Below are positions 1 to 5,528 of a DNA stretch of 6,365 nt, in pieces (within the stretch, counting starts at the first letter, position 1; each line of letters opens with the position of its first letter). The stretch is from NCBI GenBank assembly GCA_903856875.1, contig CAIODE010000106.1, positions 1-6,365 of the forward strand, read 5' to 3'. This DNA is from an uncultured Burkholderiales bacterium. GTDB lineage: Bacteria; Pseudomonadota; Gammaproteobacteria; Burkholderiales; Burkholderiaceae_C. The notes beneath the pieces are model-generated. The model was not told the origin of the DNA, searched no databases, and saw only the letters and a list, made by a program, of their open reading frames with translations. Both the position numbers and the translations under genes were made by a program.

Positions 1-91
1 CTTGCGGCGCTGCTAAAGCAACTTCAGTTCCCACAAGGGCCATTGCAAAAAATGCGCTCAACACATACTTTGAATTGGAGGGGTGAATCAT
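1..91 (-). CDS. N-terminus of a secreted protein of unknown function (partial, runs off the window)
   Basis: An open frame begins with ATG at 91-89 on the minus strand and stays open to base 1, giving 30 residues. It starts MIHPSNSKYVL, continues with a hydrophobic stretch (SAFFAMALVG) and ends in TEVALAAPQ. This is a textbook Sec signal peptide with a probable cleavage site after ALA, near residue 27, so the product is exported. Only 9 bases separate it from the stop codon of the upstream secreted gene on the same strand, so the two are probably cotranscribed. The Shine-Dalgarno sequence is weak: only AAG lies close upstream. The mature protein is outside the window, so its function cannot be read. 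In some proteobacteria DUF3299 genes sit beside zinc-uptake genes, but nothing visible here confirms that. Confidence 0.6.
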   Translation of the reverse strand, partial: MIHPSNSKYVLSAFFAMALVGTEVALAAPQ

Positions 92-100
92 ATTTTGCTT

Positions 101-649
101 TCAATGAGAATGAGAATGGCGCCCAGGGCCAACGGCTTGAGATGAATGGGCTTCTATATTGACAGCGCTTACTGCATCGGGCGCTAGGTACAAGTGAAAC
201 CATGCTACCGATCCATCTAATGCTTCAATGCGTTTGAATGTGAACTGGCCCTCTACAGTTAAAAGGCCAGGAATGTGAGGAACGATCCAATTTTTTTGGC
301 GTTCGTCTAGGTAAACCCAACATACTGAGGCAGGCAAATCGTTGGCATCACCATCAGCGTGCTCGCTCAATTGAGCAGGGCGGGGAGAAAGCATGAAAAC
401 ACCGAGCATTGGCAATTCATTTTTGACCATGTAACCGGTCAAACGAACCTTTTGGCCAGACGCAGTCAGAACTTTGTCTGACACTTCCAAACCTTTGGGG
501 CCAATAGGCATTTTGAAAAATGCTTGAAGCTCAAGTGGTGTTGCCTCATGACTGTCCCATCTGACTTCTGAGCGAACTTGCGTGCTGATTGTCAAGCCCA
601 GAAAACTAGCACTGATGGCCAATAGCGCTGATTTGAGAAATGTGTTCAT
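101..649 (-). CDS. Secreted DUF3299-like protein with His-rich C-terminus
   Basis: This is a 182-residue exported protein. Residues 1-27 form a Sec signal peptide (MNTFLKSALLAISASFLGL, then ISTQVRS). The mature part contains GQKVRLTGYMV (residues 65-75), a central FMLSPRP...SEHADGDANDLP segment (85-105), and GLLTVEGQF...DGSVAWFHLYL (128-155). This order resembles DUF3299-type periplasmic proteins, a small beta-rich family of unknown biochemistry. The match is from memory of the family pattern and is distant. The tail (residues 168-182) is AHSSQAVGPGRHSHSH, whose alternating His/Ser residues could bind a metal such as zinc or copper. DUF3299 genes occur in some zinc-responsive (Zur) operons beside an ABC transporter and a His-rich binding protein, which would fit the tail, but no obvious Zur-like palindrome was seen upstream. 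The ATG has only a weak AGG a few bases upstream. The next gene starts 9 bases downstream on the same strand. Confidence 0.75.
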   Translation of the reverse strand: MNTFLKSALLAISASFLGLTISTQVRSEVRWDSHEATPLELQAFFKMPIGPKGLEVSDKVLTASGQKVRLTGYMVKNELPMLGVFMLSPRPAQLSEHADGDANDLPASVCWVYLDERQKNWIVPHIPGLLTVEGQFTFKRIEALDGSVAWFHLYLAPDAVSAVNIEAHSSQAVGPGRHSHSH

Positions 650-743
650 AGCCTAGTTTGTAGCGATTTGTTGTGAAGCTTTGGTGAAATTTCCAAATTA
701 AACGGATGCTTGAAGACTAAAGATGATTTATCGCAAGCATGAT

Positions 744-776
744 TGGTCACGAAAATTACACGAATTCGTCACGACA
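744..776 (+). promoter_or_regulatory. Three 11-bp-phased CACGA repeats upstream of ugd (candidate response-regulator operator)
   Basis: The pentamer CACGA begins at 748, 759 and 770, exactly 11 bases apart. The enclosing heptamers are TGGTCAC (744-750), ATTACAC (755-761) and TCGTCAC (766-772), separated by the 4-base linkers GAAA and GAAT. A 7+4 tandem layout is the geometry of OmpR/PhoB-family binding sites, and the TxGTCAC core resembles the PhoB half-site CTGTCAT/C. The block ends 46 bases before the ugd start codon. No convincing -10 hexamer was found at the spacing a PhoB promoter would need, so the operator role is inference. Confidence 0.4.
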
Positions 777-822
777 AAGAAATCTTGGCTATCCAAAATT
801 GAATTCTCTTTAGGAGAAACTC

Positions 823-2241
823 ATGAAAATTTCCATTGTTGGTGCAGGGTATGTAGGTTTGGTGACAGGTGGATGTTTGGCAGAACTTGGCCACCAAGTC
901 ATGTGCATTGACAGCGATGCAGAAAAAGTGGCCACACTTAATGCTGCTGGACTGCCAATTTATGAACCTGGGCTTCAAGAACTCATGGCAAGAAACAGAG
1001 CAGAAGGCCGAATTCACTTCACCACTGACATGGCTCAGGCCGTTGAACATGGTGAGGTTATTTTCATTGCAGTAGGCACACCTTCTAAAGAAGATGGTTC
1101 CGCAGATTTGCAGCACGTCTTGGCAGTTGCGACTCAAATTGGCCGCCATTTGAAAAAGTTCAAAGTCATTGTGAACAAATCAACTGTGCCTGTGGGTACT
1201 GCTTATCGCGTTCAAAAGTGTCTGCAAGACGAGTTGAACAAGCGTGGCATTCAAGAGTCACTCTTTGAAGTGATATCAAATCCTGAATTTCTAAAAGAAG
1301 GTGCGGCGATCAAAGATTTCATGCACCCAGATCGCATTGTGATTGGCTTAGACGACAGCCCCAACTACAAAACTGTTCACCAAAAAATGGAGTTGCTGTA
1401 TTCCAGCTTTAACAGGCATCACGCTCGCACCATTTGGATGGATGTGCGCAGCGCTGAGTTGACCAAATACGCCGCCAATGCCATGTTGGCAACACGCATT
1501 TCATTCATGAACGAAATTGCCAATCTGTCCGACTTGCTAGGTGCAGACATCGACAGCATTCGCCGTGGAATCGGTGCAGATCAGCGGATTGGGCATGATT
1601 TCTTATACGCTGGCACAGGCTACGGGGGAAGCTGCTTTCCTAAAGACACGCGCGCTCTGATTCAAACTGCATTGGATTGCGGTAGCCAGATGAAAGTGGT
1701 CAGCGCTGTAGAAAACGTCAATGAACAGCAAAAAACCTTATTGGTCACCAGATTAACCTATCACTTTGGGCAAGACCTCAAGGGCCTCAAGTTTGCCATT
1801 TGGGGCTTGTCATTCAAGCCCAACACGGACGATATGCGTGAAGCACCTAGCCGCATCATCATTCAGGAATTGTTAAAAAGGGGTGCAACAGTGAGCGCTT
1901 TTGATCCTCTGGCTTCCACAGAGGGGCACGAAGCTGTGTCACACGATGTTCAAGACGCAGATGAGTTAGGACGCTTTAGCCTGGCTGATACAGCCTACGA
2001 GGCTGCCAACAATGCCGATGCTCTTTTGGTCGTCACCGAATGGAAAACATTCCATCACCCTGATTTTGAAATGCTCAAAGAGCGCATGAACCAGCCCTTG
2101 ATCTTGGATGGACGCAATTTGTACGATCCCAAAATGCTCCAAGATTTGGGTATTGCCTATCAGGGCATTGGTCGTCGCAATCAATTGGCGCTTAACTTCA
2201 AAGCGGGTGCTCACAGCCAACAAGCAGAAGCCTCGGCGTAA
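823..2241 (+). CDS. ugd: UDP-glucose 6-dehydrogenase
   Basis: The 472-residue enzyme oxidises UDP-glucose to UDP-glucuronate in the cytosol with two NAD+, supplying precursor for polysaccharides, LPS modification or glucuronolipids. The N-terminal Rossmann domain has GAGYVG at residues 7-12 and Asp30 at the end of strand 2 for NAD binding. Other family motifs are GTPSKEDGSADL (85-96), STVPVGT (120-126), NPEFLKEG (153-160), AELTKYAANA (211-220, with Lys215 and Asn219) and GYGGSCFPKD (266-275). The last holds the catalytic Cys271 and Asp275. The C-terminal UDP-binding domain has WGLSFKPNTDDMREAPS (327-343) and ILDGRNLYDP (427-436). Length is normal, slightly long through an Ala/Gln-rich tail. 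The start is set by AGGAGA at 812-817, five bases before ATG. It heads a tight pair with lplT. Regulation may involve the phased repeats at 744-776. The closest alternative, GDP-mannose dehydrogenase, is less likely given the overall motif set. Confidence 0.97.
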   Translation: MKISIVGAGYVGLVTGGCLAELGHQVMCIDSDAEKVATLNAAGLPIYEPGLQELMARNRAEGRIHFTTDMAQAVEHGEVIFIAVGTPSKEDGSADLQHVLAVATQIGRHLKKFKVIVNKSTVPVGTAYRVQKCLQDELNKRGIQESLFEVISNPEFLKEGAAIKDFMHPDRIVIGLDDSPNYKTVHQKMELLYSSFNRHHARTIWMDVRSAELTKYAANAMLATRISFMNEIANLSDLLGADIDSIRRGIGADQRIGHDFLYAGTGYGGSCFPKDTRALIQTALDCGSQMKVVSAVENVNEQQKTLLVTRLTYHFGQDLKGLKFAIWGLSFKPNTDDMREAPSRIIIQELLKRGATVSAFDPLASTEGHEAVSHDVQDADELGRFSLADTAYEAANNADALLVVTEWKTFHHPDFEMLKERMNQPLILDGRNLYDPKMLQDLGIAYQGIGRRNQLALNFKAGAHSQQAEASA

Positions 2242-2244
2242 GGA
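2239..2244 (+). promoter_or_regulatory. Ribosome binding site of lplT, overlapping the ugd stop codon
   Basis: TAAGGA contains the ugd stop codon TAA and an AAGGA Shine-Dalgarno core that directly abuts the lplT ATG at 2245 with no spacer. Spacing this short is usually poor for independent initiation, so lplT is probably translated by ribosomes that finish ugd and reinitiate. No better in-frame start lies nearby, and the N-terminus beginning here matches the expected start of the family. Confidence 0.6.
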
Positions 2245-3495
2245 ATGCCCAAAGGATTCTTCTACCTGATAGGCGCTCAATTCGCTTCAGGTTTGGCAGA
2301 CAATGCGCTGCTTATTTTAGGCATCGCTTTTTTAAATGAGCAAGGCTACCCAGGATGGTGGGCACCCTTGCTCAAATTTTCTTTCACTTTGTCCTATGTT
2401 TTTTTGGCGCCGCTGATGGGGCCACTGGCTGACGCCTTTTCAAAAGCCAAACTCATGGCTTGCATGAACGCGCTCAAAGTGGTGGGCGTTGCTTTCATAT
2501 TTACCAGCTTTCATCCCATGCTTGCTTTTGCCATTGCAGGCATGGCCGCATCTGCCTATGCGCCTGCAAAATACGGCTTAGTCACTGAAACTGTGCCAGC
2601 TGAGCAACTGGTGAAAGCCAATGGTTGGCTCGAAGTGACTGTGGTGATGGCCGTCATCTTGGGAACTGCTTGCGGGGGCTTGCTTGTAGCCTCTAAGAGC
2701 TTCGCATGGATGGCCGCATTGAATCTCTCTTTCATTGAGTTGTTGGGGCTTAGTCTTAAAACCCAATATGCAGGCCCTCTGCTCTCCTTGATTGTGATTT
2801 ACAGCATTGCCGGACTTTTGAACTTCGGCATTCCAAATCTTCACATTCAATATGTTCAAGAGAGTATGAAACCCATTGCCCTGTTTAAGAATTTCATTCA
2901 GAGCAATCGAATTCTTTGGAAAGATCCTGTTGGCAAGCTTTCACTCGCAGTCACCACACTTTTTTGGGGCATTGGTGCGGTGGTTCAGTTTGCAGTATTG
3001 CTATGGGCCAAGGAAGCTCTGAATATGCCCTTAGAACAAGCCAGTTTGCTCCAAGCTGTTGTCGCTTTTGGCGTCATTTTCGGAGCGGGCATGGCAGGTC
3101 ACTATGTAGCACTTCAAAATGCCTACAAGGTTCTGCCGCTCGGACTTTGGTTGGGCTTGTCCTTGCCAGCCTTGGCCTTTTCAACATCCCTTTGGATTGC
3201 CATTCCACTCATGCTGATCACTGGTTTTGCAGGTGGCATGCTGATGGTGCCCATGAATGCACTCTTGCAAAACAGGGGTTACACCTTGTTAACCGCCGGT
3301 CGATCGATTGCCGTTCAAGGCTTCAATGAGAATGCCAGCGTCATGCTTATGTTAGGCATATACAGCGGTTTGTTGGCCTTAGAGTTGCCGCTTCAATGGG
3401 TCATGGTCATCATGGGAACTGTCATGACCTTGGGCATGATTTACCTCATGCGGATGGCATCCCAGAAGACAGATTCAACTTGCTCGGCAATTTGA
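2245..3495 (+). CDS. lplT: Lysophospholipid transporter LplT (MFS)
   Basis: This 416-residue polytopic inner-membrane protein of the major facilitator superfamily has about 12 predicted hydrophobic segments. LplT flips lysophospholipids such as lyso-PE to the cytoplasmic face for reacylation. Family marks seen are AQFASGLADNALL (residues 11-23), the loop motif APLMGPLADAFSKAKLM (55-71), ASAYAPAKYGLVTETVP (102-118), MVPMNALLQNRG (334-345) and GRSIAVQGFNENASVML (352-368). E. coli LplT is 397 residues, so length is normal. In E. coli lplT is next to aas, the acyltransferase that completes the repair. Here no aas is visible and the partner is ugd, which suggests a link to envelope-lipid or glycolipid metabolism. 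The last 18 codons overlap the end of the opposite-strand glycosyltransferase gene, and the polar tail (MRMASQKTDSTCSAI) is encoded in that overlap. Other MFS exporters are possible but fit the motifs less well. Confidence 0.9.
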   Translation: MPKGFFYLIGAQFASGLADNALLILGIAFLNEQGYPGWWAPLLKFSFTLSYVFLAPLMGPLADAFSKAKLMACMNALKVVGVAFIFTSFHPMLAFAIAGMAASAYAPAKYGLVTETVPAEQLVKANGWLEVTVVMAVILGTACGGLLVASKSFAWMAALNLSFIELLGLSLKTQYAGPLLSLIVIYSIAGLLNFGIPNLHIQYVQESMKPIALFKNFIQSNRILWKDPVGKLSLAVTTLFWGIGAVVQFAVLLWAKEALNMPLEQASLLQAVVAFGVIFGAGMAGHYVALQNAYKVLPLGLWLGLSLPALAFSTSLWIAIPLMLITGFAGGMLMVPMNALLQNRGYTLLTAGRSIAVQGFNENASVMLMLGIYSGLLALELPLQWVMVIMGTVMTLGMIYLMRMASQKTDSTCSAI

Positions 3496-4634
3496 TCCCA
3501 GTCTAAATGCACCACTTGCTGTCTTGTGGTTCGCATCATTTGATCTAGAGAATCTTTGCTGCTAAAAATCGAGACAGCTTGGGCTGCAAAGCCTTCTGGA
3601 TTGTTTTCTGCAACCAACCACCCATTGATGCCCGTTTGAACCCAATCTCTGGCGGCGGCACAGTCGAATGCCAAAACAGGTATGCCACTGGCAAGTGCTT
3701 CTAGAGTGACATTGCCAAAGGTTTCCGTTTGACTAGGAAAGATGAATAAGTCAGAACTTGCATAGTAGGCAGCTAGATGTGCCTGTGACAACATGCCAGG
3801 GAAAATGATTTCTGGATAGCGATGTTGAAATTGCTGCTTCAGAGGGCCGTCACCCACCATGACCAACTTGAAAGCTTGGCCCGTGTACTTCAAAGCTTCA
3901 TAAGTTTTCAGCACTTGGTCTAAATTTTTTTCAGGTGCCATTCTGCCCACTGAAATCAGAACTTTGGTGTTTTCTGTGGCACCCCAAGAATCTCTCAAGC
4001 TGATGTCACGTTTGGAAATATTGAATAACTTGGTGTCTACCCCTCTGGACACGACTTTGAGGTTGGCAAACCCATTCTCACTCAGGGTACGCATAAGCTC
4101 CCTGGTAGGCACCATGGTGCAAGCAGTTGCATTGTGAAATTTTCGCAAATAGGCAACGATAGGCTTTCGCAGCCACCCTACGCCATAGTGCTTCGAGTAA
4201 CTTTGAAAATTGGTTCTAAAGTCAGAGGTGACTGGAAGCTTCAATACTTTGGCTGCTTGCAGTGCAGACCAACCCAGAGGGCCTTCGGTGGCAATGTGCA
4301 CAACATCTGGTCGGCGCAAAGTCCAAGTTTTGACCAATGTTTTTTTGCTTGGCAAGCCTAACTTTAATTCTGGATACCTGGGTATGGGCATGCCTCGCAT
4401 CAACACTTCTTGAAGGGATGCATCATTGAGGGGTGATTCAGTTTTTGTTTGGCGCGGACGGATTAACTGAACATCGTGATTGCGGTGACTCAAGCCTTGG
4501 ACCAACTTGGCCAAAGTCATGGCAACGCCATTGACTTCAGGCGGCCAAGTTTCAGTGACAACTGCAATGCGCAATGAAGGCCTTGTAGCAGGGTAATCTT
4601 CGAGGACAATAGGGATATCAACTGAATTTTCCAT
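3441..4634 (-). CDS. GT4-family glycosyltransferase, possibly glycolipid-forming
   Basis: This 397-residue GT-B fold, retaining glycosyltransferase has the N-terminal acceptor domain motif TETWPPEVNGVAMTL (residues 27-41), HIATEGPLGWSA (113-124) and SDFRTNFQSYSKHYG (137-151). The C-terminal nucleotide-sugar domain has SVGRMAPEKN (228-237, with phosphate-binding Arg231 and Lys236), VMVGDGPL (258-265) and the E-x7-E signature in ETFGNVTLEALASGIPV (304-320, Glu304 and Glu312). It has no signal peptide or clear transmembrane segment, so it probably acts at the cytosolic membrane face. The PPEVNGV type includes mannosyltransferases of the PimB/MgtA kind, SqdX, and Agt of Agrobacterium, which adds glucose or glucuronate to diacylglycerol. 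With ugd nearby, an Agt-like role using UDP-glucuronate is attractive but unproven; the donor cannot be read from sequence. The ATG has a weak AGG close upstream; residues 1-20 precede the conserved core. The gene converges on lplT with a 55-base overlap and diverges from the gene at 4805. Confidence 0.93.
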   Translation of the reverse strand: MENSVDIPIVLEDYPATRPSLRIAVVTETWPPEVNGVAMTLAKLVQGLSHRNHDVQLIRPRQTKTESPLNDASLQEVLMRGMPIPRYPELKLGLPSKKTLVKTWTLRRPDVVHIATEGPLGWSALQAAKVLKLPVTSDFRTNFQSYSKHYGVGWLRKPIVAYLRKFHNATACTMVPTRELMRTLSENGFANLKVVSRGVDTKLFNISKRDISLRDSWGATENTKVLISVGRMAPEKNLDQVLKTYEALKYTGQAFKLVMVGDGPLKQQFQHRYPEIIFPGMLSQAHLAAYYASSDLFIFPSQTETFGNVTLEALASGIPVLAFDCAAARDWVQTGINGWLVAENNPEGFAAQAVSIFSSKDSLDQMMRTTRQQVVHLDWDQIAEQVESVFWDAIRMR

Positions 4635-4643
4635 ACCTAAATC

Positions 4644-4680
4644 ATCAGGTCTTGATTTAACAACTTGATGACAATCAGGT
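4644..4680. repeat. Nested short direct repeats upstream of the glycosyltransferase gene
   Basis: On the plus strand ATCAGGT occurs at 4644-4650 and 4674-4680 (30 bases apart), enclosing CTTGAT at 4651-4656 and 4664-4669 (13 bases apart). A minus-strand TTGTCAT heptamer (4674-4668) followed 11 bases on by TTGTTAA (4663-4657) overlaps the block. It lies just upstream of the glycosyltransferase ATG and may be a binding site, but the repeats are short enough to be chance. Confidence 0.3.
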
Positions 4681-4692
4681 TAAGAAAAAAAT

Positions 4693-4745
4693 AAATGATG
4701 AAATTTCAATGACAAATGAATCTTGTCATTGAAATTTCATCATTT
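4693..4745. repeat. Perfect 23-bp inverted repeat with 7-base loop in a divergent intergenic region
   Basis: The left arm (4693-4715) and right arm (4723-4745) are exact reverse complements around the loop ATGAATC (4716-4722). The arms are AT-rich and each contains the 10-bp palindrome TGAAATTTCA (4699-4708 and 4730-4739). Read outward on either strand, each arm gives TTGTCAT, then four bases, then ATTTCAT, an 11-bp tandem reminiscent of a PhoB box, so the symmetry could place one site facing each of the two divergent genes. It lies before both start codons (4634 on minus, 4805 on plus), so a terminator role for either gene is unlikely. An operator, a 5'-UTR hairpin or a decayed repetitive element are all possible. 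Confidence 0.9.
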
Positions 4746-4794
4746 GCGACAATCATAAGTTCATGCACAATTCGTGCTGCCCAAAATTCTCACT

Positions 4795-4800
4795 AGGAGA
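4795..4800 (+). promoter_or_regulatory. Ribosome binding site that selects the GTG start at 4805
   Basis: AGGAGA is followed by the four bases CGAT and then GTG at 4805, a good Shine-Dalgarno arrangement. The in-frame ATG 42 bases upstream (4763) has no comparable sequence before it. The extra 14 residues it would add (MHNSCCPKFSLGDD) include this binding site and look like translated leader. Confidence 0.75.
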
Positions 4801-4804
4801 CGAT

Positions 4805-5413
4805 GTGACTACATTTTTCGAAGCCTTGAAAATTCAGCGTTTTGACGACCACCGTTACTACCATCACAGCAGAATCAATCAGACACTGCATTTCATCAGT
4901 GCCATTAGTTTTGTGGTTGCCTATGCATTTCTGCTTGTTGACCCCGTCATTTCTGCACTGATTGCTTGGCTAGTGTCTATGACTACTCGCCAATCTGGTC
5001 ATTTTTTCTTCGAACCATTGGGCTACGACGAAATTAACCAAGCTACCCAAGAACACAAGGAAGAGATCAAAGTTGGCTACAACTTGAGCCGCAAAGTTGT
5101 GTTGTTAAGCATCTGGGCCATTTTGCCTATGGCACTTTACGTTCAGCCTGGCTTGTTTGGCATGATTGAACCTTGGGATACCTTGACCGAATGGGTTAGG
5201 CAAGTGGGTGCTTCATGGCTCATTTTGGGTGTTGCGGGCTTGCTCTTTAGAACCATTCATCTTTTCTTCCTGAAAGATGTTCAAACTGGCTTGGTTTGGA
5301 TGACCAAAATCATCACCGATCCCTTTCACGACATCATTCTTTACCACAAAGCGCCTTTGTACTTGCTTAAAGGTGAGTTGATGGACAACAACCCAAAGCA
5401 GATGTATCACTGA
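4805..5413 (+). CDS. Polytopic membrane protein, Mpo1/DUF962-like
   Basis: The protein is 202 residues from the GTG start, or 216 if an in-frame ATG at 4763 were used. Residues 20-29 are HHSRINQTLH, fitting the H-x4-N-x3-H pattern of Mpo1/DUF962 (YGL010w-like) proteins, and GHFFFE (65-70) matches their second conserved block. Hydrophobic segments are seen near residues 30-60 (probably two), 97-113 and 137-156. A C-terminal TDPFHDIILYHKAPLYLL (171-188) adds His175 and His181. Yeast Mpo1 is an iron-dependent dioxygenase in 2-hydroxy fatty acid alpha-oxidation, with the conserved histidines binding iron. If the relation holds, this protein may act on a fatty acid or lipid in the inner membrane, but sequence similarity outside the two motifs is not evident to me, so function is uncertain. 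It diverges from the glycosyltransferase gene and is followed by a strong terminator, so it is probably monocistronic. Confidence 0.85.
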   Translation: MTTFFEALKIQRFDDHRYYHHSRINQTLHFISAISFVVAYAFLLVDPVISALIAWLVSMTTRQSGHFFFEPLGYDEINQATQEHKEEIKVGYNLSRKVVLLSIWAILPMALYVQPGLFGMIEPWDTLTEWVRQVGASWLILGVAGLLFRTIHLFFLKDVQTGLVWMTKIITDPFHDIILYHKAPLYLLKGELMDNNPKQMYH

Positions 5414-5430
5414 TTTGCTAAGCTCCACTC

Positions 5431-5460
5431 AAAACCGCTCTTTTGCAGAGCGGTTTTTTT
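5431..5460 (+). terminator. Rho-independent terminator after the Mpo1-like gene
   Basis: The arms AAAACCGCTCT (5431-5441) and AGAGCGGTTTT (5447-5457) are perfect complements around the loop TTTGC. The T-run continues to 5460. It begins 17 bases after the stop codon at 5413 and isolates the Mpo1-like gene from the downstream outer-membrane gene. Confidence 0.93.
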
Positions 5461-5486
5461 ATGGTCAGCGTTCTTTAAAAATCATT

Positions 5487-5510
5487 TTGTCACACGAATT
5501 TAATCTCACG
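5487..5510 (+). promoter_or_regulatory. Possible regulatory site upstream of the MipA-like gene
   Basis: TTGTCAC (5487-5493) is followed by overlapping ACACGAATT (5492-5500) and then TCACG (5506-5510). The 9-mer ACACGAATT and the TCACG pentamer both also occur in the phased block upstream of ugd (758-766 and 769-773), although with different spacing. This may be a shared regulator site or the -35 region of the promoter. No clear -10 element was identified, and the sequence is short, so this is weak. Confidence 0.25.
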
Positions 5511-5528
5511 GGTGTACAAAACGATTTC

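Noticed and set aside
723..911. Plus-strand 62-codon open frame across the ugd start
   Set aside because: It has no ribosome binding site, overlaps the well-supported ugd start in another frame and encodes a non-protein-like sequence.
769..1149. Minus-strand 126-codon open frame inside ugd
   Set aside because: It is a Cys-rich antisense shadow of the ugd coding region with no recognisable domain.
1966..2280. Minus-strand open frame spanning the ugd-lplT junction
   Set aside because: It is antisense to two confidently identified genes and has no ribosome binding site or domain support.
2916..3329. Plus-strand 137-codon open frame inside lplT
   Set aside because: It is an alternative-frame shadow of the conserved LplT sequence, rich in Cys, Ser and Trp with no family features.
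3325..3337. TTCAATGAGAATG also present near 97-109
   Set aside because: One copy is coding within lplT and the other spans the end of the His-tailed gene; the match is short and explained by unrelated codons.
4693..4745. Inverted repeat as an intrinsic terminator
   Set aside because: It is AT-rich and sits upstream of both flanking divergent genes rather than after a stop codon. The A/T tract on its left flank (4685-4695) could act as a T-run only for a minus-strand transcript, and no gene ends there.
4723..4759. Sigma-70 promoter with TTGAAA (4729-4734) as -35 and CATAAG (4754-4759) as -10
   Set aside because: The 19-base spacer and the 4-of-6 -10 match are too poor to annotate; an activator-dependent promoter remains possible.
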